64,000 nucleotides of DNA from Mycobacterium sp. ITM-2016-00317 (GCF_002968295.1 NZ_CP134399.1:558001-622000), one strand, 5' to 3'; numbered from the stretch's first letter, positions 35,355-44,843 are shown. Notes: generated by a model from the sequence alone, not told the origin. Numbers and translations: made by a program.

Positions 35355-36248
35355 GTGCGGATAATCGCGATACTGGCGGCGATCATGCTCGCCGTCACCT
35401 CATGCTCGGAGGCGCAGGGCCGCGCCGACGTCTTCTCCGCGGCCACCGCGACGATCGGCGAATCCCTTGCCGCCCTTGGCTGGAACATGTCGGTGGCCAA
35501 CCTGCGGTTCGACGCCGAGAACGTCCTGGTCGACGTCGAGGCGTCGCCGGCGCGCGAGGGTGAACCGCACGCCGCGGCCGAGGACATCCGGTTCGGGCTG
35601 TACGGCGCGCTGGCCCACCCCATCGAGGCCACCGCGATCGGCAGCTGCGACGACGTCACCAGCCTCGACATCCGGCCGGCGACGGCGCCGACGCCGGACC
35701 GGCTGACCGGGACGGTCTGCCTGGGCCCGCTGCGCGACCGGTCCCAGGTGCGCGGGGTGTACGTGTACTCGCCGCGTGACCGCATGCCCGGGACCACCGT
35801 CGCCTATCCCGCTGCGTTCCCGGTCGGGTTGCCCGCCACCACCGGCACCGACACCGGGTTGACGCTGAAGACCACCAGCGTCGACGCGTTCCGCGCCGAC
35901 GGCGCCATGCTCGATCCCACCGCACTGGGCGACCCGGCGGCGTTCAAGGGCGACGGCTACATGCTGCTGGGGCTCGAAATCACCGGCCTCGCAGCGCGTT
36001 ACCGCGACGACTCAGCGCAGCGCGGCGGCCCGATGATGGTGCTCACCGCGCCCACATTGCCGGGCAAGGGGCTCAGTCACGCCTGCGGGGTTTACGGATC
36101 CTCGGTGCTCGTGCTGCCCGACGCGTCCCGGGACAGCGTGCAGGTCAATGTGTCGCTGTGCACCCAGGGCGAGATCAACGCGGCGCTGCTGTACGCCACG
36201 GTGTCGCTGATCGGCACACACGCGGCGCTGTGGACCACCGATGACTGA
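35355..36248 (+). CDS. Putative lipoprotein (Rv0381c-like)
   Basis: 297 residues from GTG 35355. Signal sequence IIAILAAIMLAVTSC with lipobox VTSC, then a ~280-residue exterior domain rich in beta strands, with four Cys that may form disulfides (GSCDDVTS, TVCLGPL, SHACGVYG, VSLCTQG). Comparable to M. tuberculosis Rv0381c by position. Function unknown. Its end overlaps the methyltransferase gene by eight bases. Confidence 0.75.
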   Translation: MRIIAILAAIMLAVTSCSEAQGRADVFSAATATIGESLAALGWNMSVANLRFDAENVLVDVEASPAREGEPHAAAEDIRFGLYGALAHPIEATAIGSCDDVTSLDIRPATAPTPDRLTGTVCLGPLRDRSQVRGVYVYSPRDRMPGTTVAYPAAFPVGLPATTGTDTGLTLKTTSVDAFRADGAMLDPTALGDPAAFKGDGYMLLGLEITGLAARYRDDSAQRGGPMMVLTAPTLPGKGLSHACGVYGSSVLVLPDASRDSVQVNVSLCTQGEINAALLYATVSLIGTHAALWTTDD

Positions 36249-36885
36249 TCGGCCCGGCCCGACCGAGTGGGGTGAGGGGCCAGGCGTCGGGCCGTGGCTG
36301 GGCCCGCTGCCCGACGACCCGCGCTACGACCCGGAACTGTTGCGCGACGGCGACTCCCGCAATGTCGTCGACGCCTACCGGTACTGGACACGCGAGGCGA
36401 TCATCGCCGACATCGACGCCCGCAGGCACCCGCTGCACATCGCGATCGAGAACTTCGGCAACGACGCCAACATCGGATCGGTGGTGCGCACGGCCAACGC
36501 GTTCGCGGTGGACACCGTGCACATCGTCGGCCGGCGCCGGTGGAATCGGCGCGGCGCCATGGTGACCGACCGCTACCAGCGGTTGCGCCACCACGACACC
36601 ACCGCCGAACTTCTCGAGTTCGCCGCCGAGGCCGGGTTGGCGGTCGTCGCCGTCGACAACGTCCCCGGTGCGGCGCGCATCGAGGAGGCCGAACTTCCTC
36701 GGAACTGCCTGCTGATCTTCGGACAGGAGGGCCCCGGCATCACCGATGACGCGAAAGCCGGTGCCCCGTTGACGGTCTCAATCGCCCAGTTCGGGTCCAC
36801 GCGCAGCATCAACGCGGGCGTCGCGGCCGGTATCGCCATGCACGCCTGGATCCGCCGGCACGCCGACCTCGACCGCGCCTGGTGA
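36241..36885 (+). CDS. SPOUT (TrmH/SpoU) family RNA 2'-O-methyltransferase
   Basis: 214 residues. The three SPOUT motifs are present: NFGNDANIGSVVRTANAFAV, LLIFGQEGPGITDDA and SIAQFGSTRSINAGVAAGIA, which form the trefoil knot that binds S-adenosylmethionine. A ~65-residue N-terminal extension probably contacts RNA. rRNA or tRNA ribose is the expected target. The last ~108 bases, including motif 3, are overlapped on the other strand by the MFS gene. Confidence 0.9.
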   Translation: MTDRPGPTEWGEGPGVGPWLGPLPDDPRYDPELLRDGDSRNVVDAYRYWTREAIIADIDARRHPLHIAIENFGNDANIGSVVRTANAFAVDTVHIVGRRRWNRRGAMVTDRYQRLRHHDTTAELLEFAAEAGLAVVAVDNVPGAARIEEAELPRNCLLIFGQEGPGITDDAKAGAPLTVSIAQFGSTRSINAGVAAGIAMHAWIRRHADLDRAW

Positions 36886-38385
36886 GTCCTCCGGGGCCGG
36901 CCGCAGCAGCCACCACACCGCGAACGAGGCGGTGAGCAGCAGCACCGCTCCGACCGCCGACGCGGTGGCCAGCCCGTGGGTGAACGACGTCCTGGCCGCA
37001 TCGAGCAGTGCGCCCTGCTGATCCGGCGGCAGTGCGTCCGCGGCGCGGAGCGCGCCGGGCAGCGAGTCCCTGGCCTGATCGGCCACCACTGCCGGCAGTT
37101 GCGGCGCCAGGATGAGCGTGCGGTACACGGCGGTGACGATCGAGCCGAGCATCGCGATGCCCAGCGCCATGCCCAGTTCGTAGGCCGTCTCCGAGACCGC
37201 GGCCGCCGCGCCGGCCCGCTCCCTGGGCACGCTGGCCAGGATCACGTCGCTGGCCACCGTGAACGCCAGGCCGAGACCGACGCCGACCACGAACAGCGTG
37301 ATGCCCAGCGGCAGGTACGGCGTGATCGGGGTGAACACCAGCAGCGAGGTGGTCAGCGCGGCCATCGCCACGCCGACCAGGGCGAGGCCCGTGGTCAGCA
37401 CGGAGCGGTGCGAGAAGTGGCGCACGGCCACCCCGGCCAGCACACCGAACACCGTGGCGGTCACCGCGGCGGGCAGTTCGGCCAGCCCCGCCTTCAGCGG
37501 GCCGTACCCGTGCACGAGCTGGAAGTACTGGGACAGGAAGAACACCAGCCCGGACAGGCCGAGCACCGAGAGCAGGTTCGCGCCCACCACACCGGAGAAC
37601 CTCGGGTTGGCGAACAGCCGGACGTCGATCAGCGGTGCGGGCAGCCGCAATTGGCGGCGCACGAACAGCGTGAGCGCCGCGGCGCCGGCGAGTGCGGCGA
37701 TCACGACATCGACGCCGATACCGTGCGCGATCCCGGCGAAGCCCTCCTTGAGGGCGTAGACCACGCCGAGCATGCCGGTCATCGACAGCGCCACGCTGGG
37801 CAGGTCCCACGGGCCGGGGTCGGGATTGCGGTGTTCGGGCAGCAGCAGCAACCCGGCGACGAGCAGCACGACCATGACGGGGACGTTGATCAGGAAGACC
37901 GAACCCCACCAGAAGTGTTCCAGCAGAACGCCGCCGACCACCGGGCCGAGCGCGGCGCCCGCGGAGAACGCCGAGGCCCAGATTCCCACGGCGATGCTGC
38001 GCTCGCGCTGGTCGGGGAACAGGCCGCGGATCAACGCCAGTGTCGCCGGGGCCAGTGTCGCGCCGGCCATCCCGAGCAGCGCCCGGGTGCCGATCAGCAT
38101 CTCCGGCGACGTCGAATACGCGGTGAGGGCCGAGATGGCGGCGAAAGCCGTTGCGCCGCAGAGCAGCAACTTGCGGTGCCCGATGCGGTCGCCGAGGCTG
38201 CCCATGGTGACGAGGAGCGCGGCGAGCACGAACGAGTAGATGTCGCCGATCCACAGGATCTCGGTGGCGGTGGTGCCGAGGTCAACGCTGATGAACGGGG
38301 TCGCCAATGCGAGCACGGTGCCGTCGATGCCGATCAGCAGCACCGCGAGCGTCAGAACGCCCAGGGCCAACCAGCGGCGGGTCAC
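36778..38385 (-). CDS. MFS drug transporter, 14-helix DHA2 type
   Basis: 535 residues with 14 predicted helices. Motif A-like GSLGDRIGHRKLLLCG, motif C-type ALGPVVGGVLLEHFWWGSVF, and the start MTRRWLALGVLTLAVLLIGIDG are typical of EmrB/QacA-type proton antiporters. The start overlaps the stop of the upstream TetR gene by four bases, so both are one transcript controlled by that repressor. The last ~35 residues after VWWLLRPAPED are hydrophilic and antisense to the methyltransferase gene; they may be a read-through tail. Confidence 0.88.
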   Translation of the reverse strand: MTRRWLALGVLTLAVLLIGIDGTVLALATPFISVDLGTTATEILWIGDIYSFVLAALLVTMGSLGDRIGHRKLLLCGATAFAAISALTAYSTSPEMLIGTRALLGMAGATLAPATLALIRGLFPDQRERSIAVGIWASAFSAGAALGPVVGGVLLEHFWWGSVFLINVPVMVVLLVAGLLLLPEHRNPDPGPWDLPSVALSMTGMLGVVYALKEGFAGIAHGIGVDVVIAALAGAAALTLFVRRQLRLPAPLIDVRLFANPRFSGVVGANLLSVLGLSGLVFFLSQYFQLVHGYGPLKAGLAELPAAVTATVFGVLAGVAVRHFSHRSVLTTGLALVGVAMAALTTSLLVFTPITPYLPLGITLFVVGVGLGLAFTVASDVILASVPRERAGAAAAVSETAYELGMALGIAMLGSIVTAVYRTLILAPQLPAVVADQARDSLPGALRAADALPPDQQGALLDAARTSFTHGLATASAVGAVLLLTASFAVWWLLRPAPEDSPGAVEVGVPADPGVHGDTGRDARVDAARGPELGD

Positions 38386-38918
38386 GCGGTCACCCCGTTG
38401 AGCAGCAGGCCGATGATGAGCCGGTCGAAGTCACGGGCTGCGGCACGACCGGCCTGGATCGACCACGCGGTGCCGCCGATCAGGCTGTAGAACGCCTCGG
38501 TGAGCCACGCCGCGGTCAGTTCGGGGCGGAACTCCCCGGATCGCTGGCCGCGCTCGAACAGTGCGGTGATCTCCCCGTCGATCGTCTGCCACGCCTCGAG
38601 CGTGGTGTCCATGTCGATCTGCTGGCTCTGGTTGTAGAGCAGGGCCAGGTACGGCGACACCGGCTCGCACGCGGAGACCAGTCGGCGCAGCGCATCGGTG
38701 GCCGAACCCTCGTGCAACCGGACGGTGTCGAGCGCCCTGCCCATCTCGGCGATCGCGAGTTCCTCCAGCGCCGTCATCAGCGCGAGGCCGGCGAAGTGCC
38801 GGTGCAGGGTCGCGCGACTCACGCCGATGGCGGACGCGATCTCGTCCTGGGTGGCGTTCGGCCGGCGGCCGAGGAAATCCGCGGCAGCCCGCAGCAACTC
38901 TTCACGGGTGGCAGACAT
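38382..38918 (-). CDS. TetR-family regulator of the MFS transporter
   Basis: 178 residues from ATG 38918 (ATG 38936 is possible and would abut the operator). HTH: LLRAAADFLGRRPNATQDEI, ASAIGVSRATLHRHFAGLA. The C-terminal domain is of the multidrug-binding TetR type. Translationally coupled to the MFS gene. A perfect palindrome lies directly upstream. Confidence 0.9.
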   Translation of the reverse strand: MSATREELLRAAADFLGRRPNATQDEIASAIGVSRATLHRHFAGLALMTALEELAIAEMGRALDTVRLHEGSATDALRRLVSACEPVSPYLALLYNQSQQIDMDTTLEAWQTIDGEITALFERGQRSGEFRPELTAAWLTEAFYSLIGGTAWSIQAGRAAARDFDRLIIGLLLNGVTA

Positions 38919-38937
38919 GCGACGATAATAGCTCATC

Positions 38938-38955
38938 TGAGACAAATTTGTCTCA
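38938..38955. promoter_or_regulatory. Perfect 18-bp palindrome, TetR operator
   Basis: TGAGACAAATTTGTCTCA, fully symmetric, starts two bases upstream of the alternative ATG of the TetR gene and 37 bases before the GH76 start. Placement implies autorepression and possibly an effect on the divergent GH76 gene. Confidence 0.8.
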
Positions 38956-38991
38956 TGGTGTCCGGGTGGTCATTAGGGCAGGATCGAGCGC

Positions 38992-40124
38992 ATGGATCAG
39001 TTGTGGGCCAACCGCGCGGCCAGCGCCGAAGCCGCGGTCTCCGCCCGGCACCTGCGGCGGCTCTGGGCTCTGCCGGGCACCCAGCTCGGCGTGGTCGCGT
39101 GGCCCGCAGACGCCCCGCACCGCAGATTCGGCACCTGGCACTACTGGTGGCAGGCGCACCTGCTGGACAACCTGGTCGACGCGCAGGTGCGCGATCCGAA
39201 GCCGGAACGGCTCACCGCCATCACCCGCCAGATCCGCGGCCAGCGGCTGCGCAACCTCGGCCGGTGGACCAATGACTACTACGACGACATGGCCTGGCTG
39301 GCGCTGGCACTGGAGCGCGCGGGCGGCTGACCGCGGTGCGCAGGCCCAAGGCGCTGGCGACGCTCGCCGACCAGTTCCTCACCTCGTGGGTGCCCGAGGA
39401 CGGCGGCGGCATCCCGTGGCGCAAACAGGATCAATTCTTCAACGTGCCCGCCAACGGTCCGGCGGCGATCTTCCTGGCCCGCTACCTGTCGTCTCGGGGC
39501 GAACCTCTGCGTCGGGCCCAGCAGATGGCCGACTGGATCGACGAGACCCTCATCGACCCGGAGACCCACCTGGTCTTCGACGGCATCAAGGGTGGTTCGC
39601 TGGTGCGCGCGCAGTACACCTACTGCCAGGGCGTCGTGCTGGGCCTGGAAACCGAACTCGCGGCCCGCACCGCGGACGCCCGGCACCCCGAACGGGTGCA
39701 CCGGCTCGTGGCCGCGGTGGCCGAGCACATGGCTCCCGACGGGGTGATCAAGGGTGCAGGCGGCGGTGACGGCGGGTTGTTCAACGGCATCCTGGCCCGG
39801 TACCTGGCGCTGGTGGCCACCACCCTCCCGGGGGAGTCCGAGGACGACGTCCGGGCCCGCGACACCGCCACCGGGCTGGTGCTCGCGTCGGCCCGGTCGG
39901 TGTGGGACAACCGGCAGACCGGCAAGGACACCGACGACCTGCCGTTGTTCCCCGCGTTCTGGGACCGGCCTGCCGAACTGCCGACCGCGGGCACCGCCGA
40001 CGCGCAGTTCGTCGACGGAGCGGTCAACTCGTCGCAGATCCCCGAGCGCGACCTGTCGGTGCAGCTGGCCGGATGGATGGTTCTGGGGGCGGCACATGTT
40101 GTGACCGCAGGTGACAGTGACTGA
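38992..40124 (+). CDS. Glycoside hydrolase family 76 protein (one-base frameshift in this sequence)
   Basis: An alpha/alpha-barrel GH76 protein like Rv0365c (376 residues), a family that includes alpha-1,6-mannanases. First part: HYWWQAHLLDNLVDAQVRDP, WTNDYYDDMAWLALALERA, where the Asp-Asp pair of YYDDMAW is the catalytic signature. The frame then stops at 39328-39330; the next frame continues KALATLADQFLTSWVPEDGG, QFFNVPANGPAAIFLARY, GIKGGSLVRAQYTYCQGVV and GGDGGLFNGILARY. One missing C in GGCTG at about 39325-39329 explains this, giving about 377 residues. A shift to frame is consistent with a sequencing deletion. No signal peptide, so cytosolic location is likely. Confidence 0.85.
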
Positions 40125-41973
40125 ATCGACCCAACAGCGAGGGTTCCCCCTGCTTCCCGCGCGGCTGGGCCGCGGCAGCCGGGCCACCAGGACCACGGAC
40201 AACACCGCCGCAGCACTGTTGCTGACGTTCACCGTCATCGCCATCCTGTGGGCGAATTCGCCGTGGGCGCAGAGCTATTGGTCCCTGCTGGAGACTCCGA
40301 TCGAGTTCGGTGTCGGCGGCCACCGCGCCGAGATGACGGTCAAGCACGTCGTCAACGACGCACTGATGACGTTCTTCTTCTTCATCGTCGGCCTCGAGGT
40401 CACCCGCGAGTTCACCATCGGGGAACTCACCGACCGGTCGCGGGCTGCGGTGCCCGTCATCGCCGCAGCGGCCGGGCTCATCATGCCCGCGGTGGTGTTC
40501 CTGGCCTTCAATCCGTCGGGGGAGAACGCGCACGCCTGGGGTGTGGTGATCTCGACCGACACCGCCTTCCTGGTCGGCGCGCTGGCGGTCATCAAACCGA
40601 TGTTCCCGGCCCGGCTGCGCCTGTTCCTGCTCACGCTCGCGGTGGTCGACGACGTCGGCGCGCTGATCGTGATCGCGGTGTTCTACTCCGACAGCATCCA
40701 GCTCGGACCGCTGCTGACCGCGGGGGCGCTGCTGGTCGCGCTCGCCCTGGTGCGCTTCCTGCCCGCCGCGCGCGGACCGGCCTACGCGGTACTGGGTGTC
40801 GCGCTGTGGATCGCGTTGTACCTGGCCGGAATCCACCCCACCCTCGCCGGGGTGGCCGTCGCGGTGCTGATCCCGGTGTTCACCCCCGAACGCGCCCCGG
40901 TGGAACGGGCGGTCGAGCAGATCCGGGTGTTCCGGCAGTCGCCGAACTCCCAGTACGCGCGCGCGGCGAGCCGCTCCCTGCGGGAGTCCATCTCGATCAA
41001 CGAGCGGATGCAGACCGCGGTCGGGCCTGCGGTGTCGTTCCTGATCCTTCCGCTGTTCGCACTGGTCAACGCCGGTGTGGTGCTCGACGCGCACAGCCTG
41101 TCGACGGCAATGCGGTCACCGCTGACCTGGGGCGTCATCGCCGGTCTGGTGGTGGGCAAGTTAGTCGGGATCACCGGCGCCACCTGGCTGGTCCGGCGCA
41201 CCGGACTGGGCCAGCTGGCGCCCGGACTGACCCTGCGCAGAGTCGCCGGCGGCGCTGCGCTGTCGGGCATCGGGTTCACGATCTCGCTGTTCATCGTCGA
41301 CATCGCGATCGACGATCCGGGCCGGCAGGACCAGGCGCGGATCGGCGTGCTGTCGGCCTCGGTGATCGCGTTCACCCTCGGCTGGGCCATCTTCCGGATC
41401 ACCGACTGGCTCAGCCCGCCCGAGCCCGTCGGGCTCAAGCTGCTGCGACCGGTCGACCCGGCCCGCGACCACATGCGCGGCCGGCTCGATGCGCCACTGA
41501 CCCTGGTCGAGTACGGCGACTTCGAGTGCCCGTTCTGCAGCCGGGCCACCGGCATGATCGACGAGGTGCGCGCCCATTTCGGCGACGATCTGCTGTACGT
41601 GTGGCGGCACTTCCCGCTCGAGCGCGCCCACCCGCGCGCGTTCGACGCGGCCCGCGCCAGCGAGGCCGCCGCGCTGCAGGGACGGTTCTGGGAGATGGCG
41701 CACGAACTGTTCGACCACCAGGACGACCTGGAGTGGACCGACATGTACCGCTACGCCGTGGCGGCGGGCTGCGACATCGAGCAGTTCGACCATGACGTGC
41801 GGGTGCACTCGTCGAAGGTGCTGCACCGGGTCGAGGACGACGCCGAGGACGCCGAGGCGATGGACCTCAACGCCACCCCGACGCTGTTCGTCAACGGCAT
41901 CCGCCACCGGGGCCCGTGGGACGCGGCGAGCCTGATCCGGTCGCTGGAGTCCTCGCGGGTGAGCCGCTCCTAA
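40111..41973 (+). CDS. nhaA: NhaA Na+/H+ antiporter fused to DsbA/thioredoxin-like domain
   Basis: 620 residues. Residues 1 to about 435 form an NhaA antiporter: FFFFIVGLEVTREFT, STDTAFLVGALAVI, and the ion-binding Asp pair in AVVDDVGALIVIAVFYS. A short linker (EPVGLKLLRPVDPARD) leads to a thioredoxin-fold domain with CPFC (Cys473/Cys476), FPLERAHPRAFDAARASEAA and the cis-Pro loop NATPTLFVNGIRHRG. NhaA-thioredoxin fusions occur in actinobacteria; the side of the membrane on which the domain lies and its redox role are not settled. GTG 40111 overlaps the GH76 end by 14 bases, so the pair is coupled. Confidence 0.92.
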   Translation: MTVTESTQQRGFPLLPARLGRGSRATRTTDNTAAALLLTFTVIAILWANSPWAQSYWSLLETPIEFGVGGHRAEMTVKHVVNDALMTFFFFIVGLEVTREFTIGELTDRSRAAVPVIAAAAGLIMPAVVFLAFNPSGENAHAWGVVISTDTAFLVGALAVIKPMFPARLRLFLLTLAVVDDVGALIVIAVFYSDSIQLGPLLTAGALLVALALVRFLPAARGPAYAVLGVALWIALYLAGIHPTLAGVAVAVLIPVFTPERAPVERAVEQIRVFRQSPNSQYARAASRSLRESISINERMQTAVGPAVSFLILPLFALVNAGVVLDAHSLSTAMRSPLTWGVIAGLVVGKLVGITGATWLVRRTGLGQLAPGLTLRRVAGGAALSGIGFTISLFIVDIAIDDPGRQDQARIGVLSASVIAFTLGWAIFRITDWLSPPEPVGLKLLRPVDPARDHMRGRLDAPLTLVEYGDFECPFCSRATGMIDEVRAHFGDDLLYVWRHFPLERAHPRAFDAARASEAAALQGRFWEMAHELFDHQDDLEWTDMYRYAVAAGCDIEQFDHDVRVHSSKVLHRVEDDAEDAEAMDLNATPTLFVNGIRHRGPWDAASLIRSLESSRVSRS

Positions 41974-42644
41974 GCAGTCGGCTCGGAGGTCGGGTCGCTG
42001 TTCTTGCCGCGGGACCGCCGGCGCGTCAGCTCAAGCACGATCGGGACGACCGACACCACGACGATGATGATGAAGATGATGTCGACGTTCTCGCGGATGA
42101 ACGTGATCTGGCCGAGCAGGTAGCCCAACAGGGTCAGGCCCGCGCCCCAGACGATGCCGCCGGTGACGTTCCACATCAGGAACGTCCGGTACCGCATGTC
42201 CGCGGCGCCGGCCACCAGCGGCGCGTAGGTGCGCACGATCGGCACGAACCGCGCCAGGAAGATCGTGATCGGCCCGTACTTCTCGAAGAACTCGTGGGCC
42301 TCGTCGAGGTAGCGCTGCTTGAACAGCCGCGCGTCCTCCTTGAACAGCCGGGTACCGCCGTGCTTGCCGATGTTGTAGCCGACCTGGTCGCCGAGGACGG
42401 CGGCGATCGGGATGGTCAGCATCAGCACCCACAGCGGCGCGAACGGCGGGACCTCCTCGGACCCGCCCGCGGCCACCAGACCCGCGGTGAACAGCAGCGA
42501 GTCGCCGGGCAGCAGCGGGAACAGCAGACCTGATTCGATGAAGACGACGAGCAGCAGCCCGGCGAGTGTCCAGGTTCCGAACGAGTTGAGCAGGTTGACC
42601 GGCTCGAGGAAACCCGGCATCAGGGCGAGAGTGTCGACGACCAC
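41970..42644 (-). CDS. DedA family membrane protein
   Basis: 224 residues, DedA/SNARE-associated fold: FIESGLLFPLLPGDSLLFTAG, the conserved GDQVGYNIGKHGG, and FLARFVPIVRTYAPLVAGAA with membrane-embedded Arg residues. DedA proteins flip or recycle phospholipid and undecaprenyl-phosphate carriers. Matches Rv0364 by position. The stop overlaps that of the NhaA fusion by four bases. GTG 42644. Confidence 0.9.
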   Translation of the reverse strand: MVVDTLALMPGFLEPVNLLNSFGTWTLAGLLLVVFIESGLLFPLLPGDSLLFTAGLVAAGGSEEVPPFAPLWVLMLTIPIAAVLGDQVGYNIGKHGGTRLFKEDARLFKQRYLDEAHEFFEKYGPITIFLARFVPIVRTYAPLVAGAADMRYRTFLMWNVTGGIVWGAGLTLLGYLLGQITFIRENVDIIFIIIVVVSVVPIVLELTRRRSRGKNSDPTSEPTA

Positions 42645-42708
42645 GGCTCCCTAGGGTACCGGCGCGCGATCATCCCCCCGAATCATCGTGATCGGCTTAC
42701 TGTCGGTT

Positions 42709-43722
42709 ATGCCCACCCACACGGCGGTACAGATCGCGTCGGTCAACGAAGAACTCACCGTCGTCGAGGTCGACACGCAGCCTCCGGCGCCCGGACACGT
42801 CCGCATCGACGTGGCAGCCTGCGGCGTCTGCGGAACCGATCGGGAGTTCCGTGCGGGCCACTTCCCCGGTCTGCAGTGGCCGCTGACCCTCGGACACGAG
42901 ATCGCCGGAACGGTGGCCGAGCTCGGCGACGGCGTCGAGGACTTCGCCGTGGGTGACCGGGTGGCCGTCGGCTGGTTCGGCGGCAACTGCAACCGCTGCG
43001 TGCCGTGCCGCAGGGGGCTGTTCATGCAGTGCGAGCGGATGCAGGTGCCGAGCTGGCAGTACCCGGGCGGCTACGCGGAGTCGGTGACGGCCCCGGCCAC
43101 GGCGCTGGCGCGGATCCCCGACGGGCTGTCGTTCGTCGAGGCCGCGCCGATGGGCTGCGCGGGTGTGACGACGTTCAACGGGCTGCGGCAGACGCGGGCC
43201 AAGGCCGGCGACCTGGTCGCGATCCTCGGTGTCGGCGGGCTGGGCCATCTCGGCGTTCAGTGGTCGCGGGCGATGGGCTTCGAAACCGTCGCGATCGCCC
43301 GCGGGCAGGGTAAGGCCGAGGAGGCCACCGCACTCGGCGCCCACCACTACATCGACTCGACCGCGCAGGACGTCGCCGCGGAACTGACCAGGCTCGGCGG
43401 CGCGGCCGTCGTGCTGGCCACCGCGAACAACGCCGACGCGATGGCCGCCACCGTCGGCGGCCTCGGCCCAGCCGGGGAACTCGTCGTCGTCGGTGTGACC
43501 GGCGACAACCTGCCGATCAGCCCCATCGATCTGATCAACGCCGGGCGCTCGGTGACCGGGCACCCGTCGGGCACGTCGCGCGACGTCGAGGAGACGTTGC
43601 ACTTCGCGCTGCTGTCCGGGGTGCGCGCGAAGGTCGAGGAAGTGCCGCTGGCCAAGGCGGCGCAGGCCTACGAGGCGATGGACTCCGGCCGCGCCCGCTA
43701 CCGGATGGTTCTGACCGTGTGA
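42709..43722 (+). CDS. Zinc-dependent alcohol dehydrogenase (MDR family)
   Basis: 337 residues. Catalytic zinc ligands in ACGVCGTDREF and LGHEIAG, structural zinc cluster CNRCVPCRRGLFMQCE (four Cys), Rossmann motif ILGVGGLGHLGVQWSRAMG. This is the AdhA/AdhP-like NAD(P)-dependent alcohol dehydrogenase group; substrate unknown. ATG 42709 preferred over an upstream in-frame ATG at 42688, which adds seven non-conserved residues. Confidence 0.9.
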   Translation: MPTHTAVQIASVNEELTVVEVDTQPPAPGHVRIDVAACGVCGTDREFRAGHFPGLQWPLTLGHEIAGTVAELGDGVEDFAVGDRVAVGWFGGNCNRCVPCRRGLFMQCERMQVPSWQYPGGYAESVTAPATALARIPDGLSFVEAAPMGCAGVTTFNGLRQTRAKAGDLVAILGVGGLGHLGVQWSRAMGFETVAIARGQGKAEEATALGAHHYIDSTAQDVAAELTRLGGAAVVLATANNADAMAATVGGLGPAGELVVVGVTGDNLPISPIDLINAGRSVTGHPSGTSRDVEETLHFALLSGVRAKVEEVPLAKAAQAYEAMDSGRARYRMVLTV

Positions 43723-43774
43723 GCCGCCCCCGTTCTTGACATAATTTCCGCAACGCCCGCCGAGAGGAAACGCC

Positions 43775-44812
43775 ATGCCCATCGCCACGCCTGAGGTCTA
43801 TGCCGAGATGCTGGCCAGAGCCAAGGAGCATTCGTTCGCGTTCCCGGCGATCAACTGCGTCGGCTCCGAGAGTGTCAACGCCGCGATCAAGGGATTCGCC
43901 GACGCCGGATCCGACGGCATCATCCAATTCTCCACCGGCGGTGCGGAGTTCGCGTCCGGCCTGGGCGTCAAGGACATGGTCACCGGCGCGGTGGCGCTGG
44001 CCGAGTTCGCGCACGTGATCGCCGCCCGGTACCCGATCACCGTCGCGCTGCACACCGACCACTGCCCGAAGGACAAGCTGGACACCTACGTGCGCCCGCT
44101 GCTGGAGATCTCCTCGGAGCGCGTGCGCGCGGGCGGCAACCCGCTGTTCCAGTCGCACATGTGGGACGGCTCCGCGGTGCCCATCGACGAGAACCTCGCG
44201 ATCGCGCAGGAACTGCTCAAGCAGGCCGCGGCCGCCAAGATCGTCCTGGAGATCGAGATCGGCGTGGTCGGCGGCGAGGAGGACGGGGTGGAGGCCGAGA
44301 TCAACGAGAAGCTTTACACCACCCCGGAGGATTTCGAGAAGACCGTCGAGGCCCTCGGCGTCGGCGAGCACGGCAAGTACCTGCTGGCCGCGACGTTCGG
44401 CAACGTGCACGGCGTCTACAAGCCCGGCAACGTCAAACTCAAGCCCGAGGTGCTGGCCGAGGGCCAGCGCGTCGCGTCGGCCAAGCTGGGTCTGCCCGAG
44501 GGCTCCAAGCCGTTCGACTTCGTGTTCCACGGCGGTTCGGGCTCGTTGAAGTCCGAGATCGAGGACGCACTGCGCTACGGCGTGGTCAAGATGAACGTCG
44601 ACACCGACACCCAGTACGCGTTCACCCGCCCGATCGTCGGGCACATGTTCACGAACTACGACGGCGTGCTGAAGGTGGACGGGGAGGTCGGCAACAAGAA
44701 GGTCTACGACCCGCGCAGCTACTTCAAGAAGGCCGAGGCCGGCATGAGCGAGCGGGTCGTGGAGGCGTGCAACGACCTGCACAGCGCGGGCCGCAGCGTG
44801 TCGGCGAGCTGA
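43775..44812 (+). CDS. fba: Class II fructose-bisphosphate aldolase
   Basis: 345 residues (344 in M. tuberculosis Fba). Cleaves fructose-1,6-bisphosphate to glyceraldehyde-3-phosphate and dihydroxyacetone phosphate. Zinc-site HTDHCPKDK, GGEEDGVEAEINEKLYTTPE (active-site loop), and VFHGGSGSLKSEIEDALRYG with KMNVDTDTQYAF. GAGAGGAAA precedes ATG. Single-gene transcript by position; a TTGACA lies about 34 bases upstream but no convincing -10 accompanies it. Confidence 0.97.
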   Translation: MPIATPEVYAEMLARAKEHSFAFPAINCVGSESVNAAIKGFADAGSDGIIQFSTGGAEFASGLGVKDMVTGAVALAEFAHVIAARYPITVALHTDHCPKDKLDTYVRPLLEISSERVRAGGNPLFQSHMWDGSAVPIDENLAIAQELLKQAAAAKIVLEIEIGVVGGEEDGVEAEINEKLYTTPEDFEKTVEALGVGEHGKYLLAATFGNVHGVYKPGNVKLKPEVLAEGQRVASAKLGLPEGSKPFDFVFHGGSGSLKSEIEDALRYGVVKMNVDTDTQYAFTRPIVGHMFTNYDGVLKVDGEVGNKKVYDPRSYFKKAEAGMSERVVEACNDLHSAGRSVSAS

Positions 44813-44843
44813 CCGCCGGCCGAGCGGGGACTGCTGGGGCCGG

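Noticed and set aside
36976..38490. A 504-codon plus-strand frame over the MFS gene
   Set aside because: Antisense shadow of a membrane protein gene, with His/Arg/Gln-rich composition.
43736..43745. TTGACATAAT upstream of fba as a sigma-A promoter
   Set aside because: No -10 at 16 to 18 bases from TTGACA and no -35 at the right distance from CATAAT.
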